64,000 nucleotides of DNA from Pascua guehoae (Eukaryota > Basidiomycota > Tremellomycetes > Trichosporonales > Trichosporonaceae): the NCBI GenBank assembly GCA_001600415.1, contig BCJX01000003.1:1628268-1692267 (forward strand), given 5' to 3'. Positions within the stretch are counted from its first letter, which is position 1; each line of letters opens with the position of its first letter. The notes below the pieces were generated by a model. The model saw only the letters and a program-made list of their open reading frames with translations. It was not told where the DNA came from and ran no database searches. A program made the position numbers and the translations under genes. Shown piece after piece: positions 23,115-33,301 of the stretch.

Positions 23115-24402
23115 GGTGGGCCAGACTTCCTACTGCACGTTGAGATGCAGACTACAGGCGAGAATAGGGGGAGCAGTTGGAATGTGGGGGCGGGGTCCAT
23201 CTTATACATGGGGTCTTTTTCTGTCGTCGATGCCTTGCTGTCCTGGCACCAGAAGCAGGACGAGGGCATGGCATGGGCAAAGAGCAAGTTGTATCGAAGA
23301 GCACTAAATGAAAAGGTTTGGAGCATGTGGCAACTAGTGGGGCTGGATTCCGAGACTAGAAGAGACAACACATTTGCCGAGGGCAAAGGGACGACGGCAC
23401 GAGGGGAGAACAAGGAACACACGAACACATAATGTCAAGGAACAAGGGGGGAACCTGTAGAACAAATACCCCCCGCATCATCTAGGGCCAAGACACTCCG
23501 GGGTGGTCACGTCTTACGGGTACAGTAGCACAGGGGTGCCCAGGATGGCCTCCCGGAGCCGGCGGCAGATGGTCACGGGAACCCACGACGTGCCAAGCTA
23601 AACGTCAAAAATGGTCACCATCGATCAGTGCCGAGAAGTAGCAATGCAACGGAACCGGGGGCGGGCAAGCGGGCAATGCCGGAACAACGGTACTTGCGTG
23701 GATGCTCACTACTCTACAACAAGCTCGGCTCGATTGGATTTACCGTTACCATCGAGGCGATGCTCGCCGTACCCCCGCACCATCTGCCGTTACGACACCC
23801 CACTAGATGGTTGAGCTTGTGCGGAAGCGATCCACATGCCCCGAACATGCCCCACACAATGCCGTTGCGGGGTTGCACTGCTTACTAGCGCTTACTCTAC
23901 CTTTTTGACTCTAATGACGCTGCCCAGACCATAGTCGAGTCATGGCGCCGAATTCAGTTCAAGCCTCTGCTGGCAGGGATCTCGGAATGCGGGTACTTGG
24001 GCAAGGGTGCGCCGCTGCGGAACCCTACTGTAGACCCTCGGTCATGTCGTGCGTGCTCGACCTCGTGGGGTATTTGGGTGTTCGAGAAGGGGGAATGTAT
24101 GGCATCGGTGGCGAGGAGGGGTGAGTCAGAGTAGAACCGTCTTGTTGCCCCTGCGACACCCGTCCAAACCCGTCCACTTAGCGACCGTGACGTCATTCAT
24201 GAGCAATCTAGGTTTCAAAAATGTCAGTCTCAGTCACTGGATTCTCCGTTAGCGGAACCAGATCCCACGTGGCACTCCCGCGTGGGAATCTCAGGCTCAC
24301 CAAAAGTTGGCGGAACGACAACCTCGGCGCGGGCTCGATGTCAAGTTGCGTCAAGGTTGGTCTAGGTGACAACAACCGACATTGCATTGACAAACACCCA
24401 CG
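23115..24402. other. Divergent intergenic region, trehalase and RRP7 promoters
   Basis: 1.3 kb between head-to-head genes. No supportable ORF. It contains the paired CACGTG-type element listed separately and a T/A-rich patch near 23200-23340. Confidence 0.55.
24266..24284. promoter_or_regulatory. Paired E-box-like element upstream of RRP7
   Basis: CACGTG at 24266-24271 followed 13 bp later by CGCGTG at 24279-24284, within the arrangement CCCACGTGGCACTCCCGCG. It lies about 120-140 bp before the RRP7 ATG. The same layout occurs at 44465. A bHLH-type (Cbf1-like) site is an inference. Confidence 0.45.
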
Positions 24403-25887
24403 ATGGCCAAGATCAAGACCCGCCCATCTCTGGGCGCCGAGCCGTCTACCTCGGCGTCGGCTTCACGGCCCACCAAGCCCAAGTCCAAGTCGAAGAAGGG
24501 CACGACCTCGGAGGCAGGCAAGCTCTACTCGTCCTTTCTGCCTCTGCCGCTGTCCCTCCCCTCGCCTGTCCCCATCACGTCTGCGCGCAAGGCCAAGACG
24601 TCGACGTCGTCTTCATCAGTGACACACTACCTGTTTGTGCGCCCTCATGCGCCGCGGGCAGGTTCGAGCGAGGACGAGCGCGCCGCCGCGGACCGGACGG
24701 TATTTGTCGCCAACGTGCCTGTGGACGGCACGGCGCGTAGCCTGCGCGCGGCGTTTGGGCGCTTTGGCGTCGTCGAGGACGTTGTCCTCGCGTCTGGCGG
24801 GGGCGGGGGCGACGAGCTCGAAAAGGCCGTGCGGGGGATTGCGGTCGAGAGCGACAGCGAAGACGAGGACGACGAGGGTGAGGACGAGGGTGAGGAGGAG
24901 ACCGAGGGAATAGCCGGCGACGAGCCAAAGTTTCTCGGTACGGGCGGCCCGCTGCTCCCGCGCTCCAAGCGCCCGCGGCGCAAGCCCAACACGCTCCCCC
25001 CGAGCGTGCCCGACGTATCGCCCCTCCCGCCGCTCGACGTGCGCACGCCGTACGGGCCCAGCGGGGCGCGGACCGCGCGTGTCGTGTTCGTCGACGCGGT
25101 CAGCGTCGCGCGCACAATGGCGTACGCCGGCCCGCCCATCCCACTAAACCCCGACACCGACGAGCCCACAGGCCTCGCACTGTACGAGTCCCAGTACACG
25201 GCTCTCCGCCCACCCCTCGCCGCCGTCCGCACACACGCCGACACGGCCATGGCGCGCCACGACCACCTCCACTCGCTCCTCCTCGCGTCGCGCGCAAAGC
25301 AGCACGGCGCAGGCGCCCTCGTCGACGAGGACGGGTTCACCGTCGTCGTCCGTGGTGGCCGCTACGGGCGCACCGCAGGCAGAAAGGGCGACCCGGGAGG
25401 CGCGGGCGTCGGCGTCGCAAAGAGGGGCTTTGCGGGAGACGACAGCGACAAGCGGAAAAAGGGCCGGGGCGGCGCCGGAGAGCTCGCAGACTTTTACAAG
25501 TTCCAGATGGTCGACAGGAAACGCAAGGGTGAGTCGGGTATAGCGGCGGCGGGGAGAGCGTCGGTCCAAGGGGGCCGGGTAGTTCTACTCTCGGGAACGT
25601 CCATCCATGCCGGGACCGTACTTGTCGGCATGTTCGGTACTCCTACCTGCTCATTTTGGATACCCCCACTATTCTGTCTTGGCCCACCACGGCCCACCAC
25701 ACTCCCAATATAGCCTATCCTCCCAAGGGGACCACTACTCGTCCACACTGCCGTTCCCACTCTACTCAATCTTCTCAGTGTGTTCACCGCTCACACCACA
25801 GAACTCGCCCAGCTCCGCGCGCGCTTCGAGGACGACAAGAAAAAAGTCGACGAGCTCAAAAAGTCGCGCCGCTTCAAGCCGTACTAG
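24403..25887 (+). CDS. RRP7: Ribosomal RNA-processing protein 7 homologue
   Basis: Exons 24403..25528 and 25802..25887 (phase 1; 403 aa). The N-terminus is Lys/Ser-rich. HYLFVRPHAPRAG and DRTVFVANVPVDGTARSLRA followed by AFGRFGVVEDV form the RRM-like fold of Rrp7, interrupted by a long acidic loop (EDEDDEGEDEGEEE). ALVDEDGFTVVVRGGRYGR and the C-terminal helix (ELADFYKFQMVDRKRK then ELAQLRARFEDDKKKVDELK ending RRFKPY) are the diagnostic Rrp7 tail. In yeast, Rrp7 with Utp22 acts in the UTP-C module of the small-subunit processome in the nucleolus. The intron splits the tail helix exactly between its two halves. Confidence 0.92.
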
Positions 25888-26695
25888 GCCGGCGTGCCGA
25901 GAGAGCGTCGTCTGGGGTGCGAGGCAGAGGCAGTGCTGGGATCCAAGGTGGATTAGGATTTTCTGAGCTGTCTGGGTGCGAGATGGGACCCACAGGGTGG
26001 GGTAGAGCGAGCTGCGGGGTGGGTAGGACACGAGGGTGTGGTATAGAGTGGTGCAGGTATGCATTTGTGACATGTTTTGTCTCGGTGCGGGTGCAAGCAC
26101 AGAATCTCGACGACGAAGTGCGTACGGTCTTGTCCGTTGCGCGACTGTCAGCGCGACTCGGTTCCAAGAAACGGGTACGACACTGGCCAGGATGTAACGA
26201 GCTTCCTGTGTCAGAAGAGTGGATGGTGCAGAACGGAACGACGGTGTAGGTGCAACATGTCATCTTCCGTTGACGCCGTCGTCTTCGTTTACGCCTGGGG
26301 AGAAGACGGTGCAATCTGAAACGACTCAACGTCGTGCACATCAACGCGAGATTCCATTCCACTCCACCAGCAACGTTGGCGCAAGCCCGACACTCGCAAG
26401 GAGGCAGGACGCAAGAGGTGCAACTGCGCCCGGGGATGGTATAGAACGGTACAGCGATGCATATGCGACATGTTATCTTCTAATCCACGGGTAGTCGGGA
26501 AAAGCAGCGCGACCCCGGCCTCGTTTTAGTGGGTACGCGACTGTTTTCAGTCCAATCCAAGTTTTCTCGTCCCCCCCTTGCTGTTCCCTCGCCACGCCCT
26601 GTCTGGCGCCCAGACACTCCGCTCCCGGCCTCCACAGTGCCCCCCCGCCGGGCAACACTCTCAGCCCCATGCGTCACGCGTATGCCGACGCGTGC
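25888..26695. other. Convergent 3' region with degenerate repeats
   Basis: Between RRP7 (plus) and the K+/H+-exchange-related gene (minus). Three diverged copies of a motif of about 40 bp (GGTRCAG...ATGCATWTGYGACATGTT) sit near 26040-26080, 26224-26265 and 26443-26480. No gene seen. Confidence 0.5.
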
Positions 26696-28400
26696 CTACG
26701 CAGCGCTCTTCTCCTTGAGCGCCTTTGCGGCGTCGGCGGCGCGGTGGTCTGCCTGCTCAATGGCCCGGGTCACGTCAATGACCTCGGACTGGCGGAGGGA
26801 GAAGGCGCGCTCGAGGGCCGGGAGCTGGCCTGTCGTGAGGAGCAGGCCTGGGTAGCGGGGGTACCCTGGCTTTGGGTTTGGTGTGGAGAATTCCGACTTG
26901 TCCGAGGACGAGGACGAGGCCGAAGTCGAACCGGACCGGACTGGCTCGTCGGCCTTTGCGGGGTCGGCGGCCTGGACGGCCTCAATGTCGGCCGCCTTGG
27001 ACGCGTCGTCGAGGCGCGCGCTCGGGAGCGTCGTGGGGCCCTTTGCGGCCGCGTCATAAATCGCGTCCAACTGCTCGCTCGGCCGCTCGACAATCATGCC
27101 CGCCTTGAGCAGCGCCTGGAGGTACTCTGCGCCCTGCCATGCCTTGTAGTGCGACCACGCGCGCCACAGGAAGTAGAACATGGGGAAATTGGGAATGATG
27201 GGGATAATGGCAAACGGCCAGGTCACGGGAGAGCTGCAAGTGTGAGTATTATATTCTGAAATAGTCGCCGCGGAGCGTGGCGCCCGCTCGCGGGTGGTTT
27301 GTACAGCACGCGTACGCCGTCCCGCCTCAGTCACTCACAAGAGCAAAAACTGCCACATCCTTCTGCGGTGGTGGGGGATTTTGTGCAGGAGCGAGCGGTG
27401 GAGCTTGGGAAGGAGCGGTGGAATGCTCTTTGTCGACGGGCGGAGGAGCGGGATCTGGGGTTAGCTGTTTGGGCAGGTGCAAGGGGTTGTCAGGCAGGTG
27501 GGGTTCGGGGTTGCGTTCATGGACAGGGGTAGGCGGGAGTGCAGGTGGGCAAGTGACAGCTACGAGTCGTGCTCGACGGTGGCTGAGGTTATGTCATGTC
27601 CGCCACTGTCGAGCTCGAGTTCGAGCTCGGTTGCCCAGCTCTGCACTAGACAGCGCCACGGCCCCGAGTTCCATGTCGCCGCGCCGAGGTTGCCGAGCGG
27701 CGTCGACCTCGAGCGGCGAACCAACAAGCGCTCTTCACAGTCGCTCGCGGTCGGTCAACGCGCTCGTTGGTGTGCTCGTTGGTCGGGCACGCTGTCTTCC
27801 CGCGTCTGCTCCCTCTCGCTCTGCGTTCCACGCTCCCGTCGTCACCACCTCTCCCCCGTCCTCGTCGCTCCGTCTACTCATGCCGCCGCTCCACTCGCGA
27901 CTGTTGTCGCTGTCGTCGCTCGCGCTCCAACTCACCGTAATCTTCTCCTGGACCTCTCCCTTCTTTGCGAGCTTTACGCCCTGGTCCTTGTGGACATTTT
28001 TGAGCTCCCACTCTTCAAACTCGATGCGGTCCATGAGTCCCTCGCCCTTTTCAAAGAACCAGTACATCCAGCTGTTCTTGGGCTTGTCCCCGAGCTTGAG
28101 CCACGCGTCGGCCGCCTTGTCGAGCGCGCGCTGGTGTATTGGGGGCGGCCCTTGCTGCGGCGACGGGTCGGGCTGCTGCACGTGGTAGAGCGTGAGCGGC
28201 GCCTCGGACGACGACGGTGTCGCTGCGCCGTTGGTCGTGACTGCAGTAGACGCCGTCGAGGCCGAGGCACCGTTTGCGTTCGCGTTTGCAGTCGCGGCCG
28301 CGGCCTTGCCGGCGCCGACGCGCAGGGGGCCATGCGGGATGCGCACGAGCGGGAGCGCGAGGATGCGGAACGGCCGCGAGACGCGCGTGACTTGGGTCAT
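26696..28400 (-). CDS. Mitochondrial K+/H+ exchange-related membrane protein (Mit_KHE1 family)
   Basis: Exons 27936..28400, 27339..27454, 26696..27233 (minus); 1119 nt, 372 aa. The start at 28400 (MTQVTRVSRPFRILALPLVR) is preferred to an upstream in-frame ATG at 28484. The family signature spans WLKLGDKPKNSWMYWFFEKG, DRIEFEEWELKNVH, then HRRRMWQFLLFSPVTWPFAI and IIPNFPMFYFLWRAWSHYKA, i.e. a hydrophobic hairpin near the C-terminus. This matches yeast YDL183C-type proteins proposed to act in inner-membrane K+/H+ exchange. The middle exon was found only by following phase: it encodes Leu/Pro/His/Arg-rich sequence ending HHRRRMWQFLL and completes the Phe codon across the intron. A Ser/Ala-rich insertion (about residues 30-60) and a C-terminal acidic tail are lineage-specific. 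The 481-nt intron before the middle exon is unusually long. Confidence 0.82.
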
Positions 28401-29143
28401 GGCGTCGGCGATGGGTCGGTGGAGGGCGAGGCGGGGAGGGAAAGAAGAAGAGGATGAGGGGGAAAAGGTTGGACGACGGGGCAAAAGTTGATCAAGTTTA
28501 TTCTGTCCGCGCGCGTGTGTGTACAGTGTGGGGTGGGGTACCCACTCTGGTACTCTGGGTTGGTCGCCTCCACTGGGCGCGGCTGGGTGCTCTAGGTAGC
28601 AAAATGCATCATAGTCGTCCAGGGTGGGGGTTGCATGAGCCGATCATTTTCATCGGCCACTTGCCGCAGTTGGGCGCGACTCGCGTGCCACCTTCGTCTC
28701 TTTGCCGATACTGTGGTGGACGCGCGGCCTGCATGTATGCGCGCATTTTTATTGTCATTGCATCCCGCCGGCAAAAGAGCTGCATGAGTGATTGGGTGTT
28801 CGTCTGTATTGCTGTGCACAGCTCGAGAGAATCTGCAGGGCAGCGCGCGTTTTCATAGTGTGGGGTGGGCCAGTAACAATGCATCAAATCGGTCATTACA
28901 AAAGGTCGCGCCCCACGTGGATTCGACAGCTAAATGCAACTGGCCGTGCATCCAGGCCTGGGTACGCTGGGTGCGGGTAAGCGGCGACTGTCGGCTACGT
29001 CATGCATTCACGTCCAAGTGCCATTCGACAAGTGGAAAACACACCTTGCCATGGAGCAACAAAGCCGACACGCACGTCGAACACCAGCACAGCATCTCAC
29101 ATCACAGTCCTCTTCATAAAACTAACGCCGAAACCCCCGCCCC
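28401..29143. other. Divergent intergenic region
   Basis: Promoter space for the two flanking mitochondrial/membrane-type genes. Includes GCCCCACGTGGATT near 28908 (single CACGTG). No gene seen. Confidence 0.5.
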
Positions 29144-30666
29144 ATGTCCGACACTACAGCCCCGGCCGCCGCGGCGCCCCCAGCGCCCCCCACTGACGCG
29201 GGGACGGCCAAAAAGGCCGCACCAGAGACGCGTCTGCAGACTGCAAAGACAAACCTCAACTTCCTTGCGCGCGGGAGCGAGGCGGCCGTCAAGCCCGGGT
29301 CGCCCGTGACGAGGGGTTTCTTGACGACGCTGCGGTGAGTGGCAAATGGGCATGGTGCGGAAGGGTGGAGTGTGTTTGGTTTGGTGGGGCGGTGGAGTGG
29401 CACTCAAGTCGCGTTCAGCAACGACGAGTTGTTGTTGTCGGCTTCACGTCCACTCGGATATGGCACAATGGTCCAAAGTACCTCGGCATCCCCTACCTGT
29501 ATCCTCTTTACCTACCTCTTGTTGAACCATCCCCAACCACGACGCCTTTTCCAACGTCTCCTCCCCAATCCCTGCCAAACACCCATCACCACCAACACCC
29601 CCCCACCACCCCCACCCTACCCAGCTAACCCCAGGTACGTCCTACGCTACACGTTCCGCCGCCTCTTCCGCGTGGCAAAGTACGCCGCCATCGGCGCCGT
29701 CATCACGACGCTCAGTCTCGGCGCCCTCGGCACGCTCGGGACGGGCATTGCGTGGCTCGCGGCCCCGGGCATCGGGAGCGGCATGGTCCTCGGCGCCGGG
29801 TGGTGGTTGGTCAAGGTGAGCTAAAGAGAAATTTGGCGTGTAGGGTGTCCCAGGTGTCCGGTGTGAGGGGGTCGGGAGGGCTGGTCGATGTCGAGAAAGG
29901 GGAGGAGGGCGAGGCGAGCAAAGGATACACCGAGACCAGATAAGATTGCCCGGTATGTGGGGATCGCCACTGGAAGCGCAGCGGGGTAGTCACCTGCGTG
30001 TCACCGCTGTCCACAGGCAAAGTCTATTTCTACTGGGCGAGGAGTCTGTTTGCGGTTCGCCAATACTTTGCTGTTGTGGTCCTCTTGAATCTATTTCTCC
30101 TTGTCACTCCGCACCGTGTCGCGTTCTCAACGCACACCCGAGCTTGTCTCCGACCGCGACCGCCTGCCTGGCTACAACGACCTGCCAGGTGAAACATGTT
30201 GGGCGGCAATGCCTCCATCCCCACCATCCTCACTCCCAACCCACCGCCATGTCTGTCCATTGTGGCATGATGGATATTTCCGGGCATCTTCATTCCCTCG
30301 TAACGGAATCCCCGGAATCCCCAGAATCACTCAGAATCTCCAAAATCCCTAGAATCACCCAGTTCGCCCAGCCCAACATTACTCCCATACCCCCTCCCCA
30401 GCTACCCCTTCCCCGGCTCACACCCCCCTACCTCTACCCCCCACCCCCCCACACACACACCCACTAACACGCAGTTCGGTTGGCGCCACCGCCCCGACCG
30501 CCTCCGCGGCGGCTGGTGGTCTGAAATGGCCGAACGCGCCTCGCAGGGCCGCGACCCCGCCCGCGACGAGGCGGCCGACATGGAGGCGGTGCAAGAGGCG
30601 GCGCGGAAAGAGGAGAATCGGCGCGCGAGGCGGGAAGTATGGCAGCGGACCGAGTTGGAGTTTTAG
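29144..30666 (+). CDS. Small two-helix membrane protein, unknown
   Basis: Exons 29144..29334, 29635..29815, 30475..30666 (187 aa; phases 2 and 0 agree). The N-terminus is Ala/Pro-rich, followed by LQTAKTNLNFLARGSEAAV and a basic helix (RYVLRYTFRRLFRVAKYA). Two hydrophobic helices come next (AAIGAVITTLSLGALGTLG and GIAWLAAPGIGSGMVLGAGW). The C-terminal exon is Arg/Glu-rich (DEAADMEAVQEAARKEENRR) and forms a charged helix. The basic segment before the helices would suit a mitochondrial inner-membrane protein, but no family is recognised. Both introns end in CTAAC-branch sites close to the AG; the second is C-rich over its last 100 nt. Confidence 0.72.
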
Positions 30667-30767
30667 CCCTTGGAGTTTTAGCCCGCTTGTCCGCGAGGGG
30701 ATCGGGAAAAGGGGGTGGCGAGGGAGGGGGGGAGGGGCCAGGAAGGAGAGGATGGCAGAAGATCAAG

Positions 30768-30848
30768 GGCAACGTGGCGGAGTGGTTAACGCGGTTGACT
30801 CGAAATCAACTTCCTTCGGGAGCACATGTTCGAATCATGTCGTTGTCG
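30768..30848 (+). tRNA. tRNA-Ser (anticodon CGA)
   Basis: The acceptor stem GGCAACG/CGTTGTC pairs (one G-T). The anticodon stem GTTGA/TCAAC encloses loop CT-CGA-AA. The long variable arm TTCCTTCGGGAG is typical of Ser, and the T arm is ACATG-TTCGAAT-CATGT. No intron. It lies 101 bp after the stop of the preceding gene, same strand. Confidence 0.93.
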
Positions 30849-30860
30849 GGCGAGCTCGTC

Positions 30861-30865
30861 TTTTT
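30861..30865 (+). terminator. RNA polymerase III terminator of tRNA-Ser
   Basis: A run of five T starts 12 bases after the discriminator base. Confidence 0.8.
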
Positions 30866-32540
30866 GGAGCCGGGGCGCCGGGGTGCAGTCGTAGTGTGCC
30901 GTGGCATGACGACGTGCAGAGTGTGCTTGTAGACCAGAGGTGCAGCGCGGAGACACGAGGATGGGAGGGGGCGAACTGATAGAGGATGAGGCAACGAGAC
31001 AGCCAACAACAACCCCACGGCAGGACGGGATGATGGCGACTTGTCAGGGTAGGAGGGATGTAATGTGTGCCGTGAGAGTGGGATGATATGAGAGCTTGAG
31101 TCGAGGAGTGAGAGCGGATCAGAGGGGACGTTTGTGCCATGGGCAGTGAGAAACTGATGGGGTAGGATAGACTCGACTGAGGTTTGGGCAATCGAACATT
31201 GTCAATGTCCACTACAAAGCTGGGCTGTATACGCCCCAGCGCGTGAGGGGAGTGAGAGCGGCCAAAGGGAAGTTTGTGCCATGGGTAGAGTGAGGAACTG
31301 ATGGGATAGTAGACTCGACTGAGGTTTGGGCAATCGAACATTGTCAATGTCCACTACAAAGCTGGGCTGTATACGCCCCACCGACGGTAGCCGACAACGC
31401 GTCGCGGACTTGCCTCATGGCCATGGTTAAATTCCCAGCCATGGTGCGTGCGGACATTGTCAAAGTCGGAATCGTTTGGGCGGGAAAGTCGGAATTGTTG
31501 GGGTGGGAGATGCCTTGGTAGCAACTGCCCCGAGCTGGTACTGTGGCGGCCTCATCAAAGAAGGTACAGTACAGCTGTGCACCTTGACAGACGGCCGGAT
31601 GAGTCATATGACCTCGACGTCTTGGCCTTTCATATTTTCGGCAACATACTTCTGAACCGCCCGACGACCTGGTTTATATTCTGCACCGTACCACGGCAAC
31701 TCGGATCGGAGGCATGCCAGGAAACAATTATTAGACGATATCAACTGGACATGCTCGACACGAGGGATACAGCTGCAGTTGTGGCTGGCCATCGGTAATC
31801 ATACTGGATCGGTCGCCGCAAAGCCACGCCCCAAGGCAATGGCGGAAGAATCACGGTATTTAGCAGTCAAAGTCTGGTAGTGTACCAGCCGGCACAGTGG
31901 CCAAGTCAGTACGCTGCAGCGGGGCAAGTCGGTTGCCCACGGCAAGGCTGCCTCCGTATGTCTAATGCGCGATGCGCGGCGAGTCAATCGCCGTCGGCAA
32001 GCGTTGGTATCCAACACTCGAACTGATACGCTCTCTCGCTTGGTGCGGGGGACAAGTCCCGAGAACTGGGAGAACTGGGAGAACTGGGCACAGAACAGTG
32101 GGCAGTCCGTAGGCTGGTGGTCAGTCCAAGGTGGCCATGTCTGAACGACAGCCCCGTTCCACTGTTTCCTCTAGCTCCTGTCCACGGTGCCTGCTACCAG
32201 TCCGCCTCGATGGGAAACCCACACTCCACAAGACAGCCTTCAGCGCTCGGCGTGACCAGAACACGACAATCTTTGTCCTCAGCCTTGTGCCACCAGAGGT
32301 TCGTTTCTTTGCCACCCCTCAGCCACTCCTCAGCCAGATCGTTCAGCCTCTGCCCACACGTCCCTGCCCTATGCCCCACTGACGACCCCTGCCCACGGGC
32401 CCCTCTGACCCCCGCCACAACCCTCGGCACAACCCCCAGCCCTACCCAACTCTGCGCAAACCATCACGGCTGCATGCTGCGATGAAGAATACAAGTGGCT
32501 GGCTACCTCGATCCCCTGGACCCATGCGCGGGTGGGAAGT
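30866..32540. other. Intergenic stretch of about 1.7 kb, no gene seen
   Basis: Apart from the 142-bp duplication and a triple GGGAGAACTG repeat near 32064, no supportable gene. It ends at the 3' end of RPL36. Confidence 0.5.
31106..31380. repeat. Tandem duplication, two units of about 142 bp
   Basis: The block from GAGTGAGAGCGG to TGTATACGCCCCA occurs at about 31106-31238 and again at about 31250-31380. The second half of each unit (from GACTCGACTGAGGTTTGGGC through GTCCACTACAAAGCTGGGCT) is essentially identical. A few indels and substitutions affect the first half. Not coding. Confidence 0.9.
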
Positions 32541-33301
32541 TTAGTGGCCGGCCTGGCGACGCTGCTCCTGGATGATGGCGGAGAGCTCCTCGATCTTGCG
32601 CTTGGAGCGGAGGAGGGTGCCGAGCTGGGTGTGAGCGGGGAGGTATCGGGTAGATTGGGATGTTGGTTGGGGTGTTGGTGGACGTGGGTTGAGTCTGGCT
32701 ACTGGTTGGCCACTGGGCTGTAGCGCAGATTCATTCACAACCCCACGACCACCACAACCTCTACCACCAGCACCACATCTAAACTTACACGCTTCTTCGT
32801 GAGCTTCTTCGCCTTCTTGTCCTTCGAGTTACGCAGCAGCTCCATCACGCGCTTCTCGTAAGGGGAGAAGCCCGAAACCTCGCGGATGACCGACTTGACG
32901 AAGGTCTTCTGCTCGCTGGGGGTTAGCGCTGGTGAACAACACTGGGATGCGTTGGGTGGCAGTGCAGGCGGAGGGCTCGAAGGGCTCGTTGGTCTGGGCG
33001 ACTAACGGGTCGTACCGCCGCTGGAAGGGCATGGGCATAGGGCCTACTGATGCGCGGCACCGGTTCACCCATCGCCCGCAGCTCGGCCCACAGCTTCGGC
33101 CACATTCTCTCTTCCGCCGCTTTCTCTCGGCTTCTACGCCCATCCTCGCCTGCCGCTCTGCACTGTGCCCATCCCATAGCAAGCCGCCTCGACTGGCACT
33201 CACGTCTTGATGCCCTTCTTGTGCGAGGGCTTGACCGTCTTGGGGATGACCGTGGTGGGGTAGCCCTTGTTGAGGCCGACGCGGAGGTTGGAACGAGCCA
33301 T
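32541..33301 (-). CDS. RPL36: 60S ribosomal protein eL36
   Basis: Exons 33204..33301, 32789..32915, 32541..32624 (minus); 309 nt, 102 aa, the normal family length. [20 protein letters not shown], then VREV-like [31 protein letters not shown] and [19 protein letters not shown] are diagnostic of eL36, which sits in the large subunit near the 5.8S/25S rRNA junction. The introns are 288 and 164 nt, longer than most here, as is common for ribosomal-protein genes. I saw no C/D box snoRNA in the longer intron. Confidence 0.96.

Noticed and set aside
30835..31347. 170-codon minus-strand frame with internal repeats (FDCPNLS, VRLPKPQSS)
   Set aside because: The protein repeat is only the translation of the non-coding 142-bp DNA duplication.
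32916..33203. Intronic C/D snoRNA in RPL36
   Set aside because: No RTGATGA plus CTGA boxes in a suitable arrangement on the coding strand.
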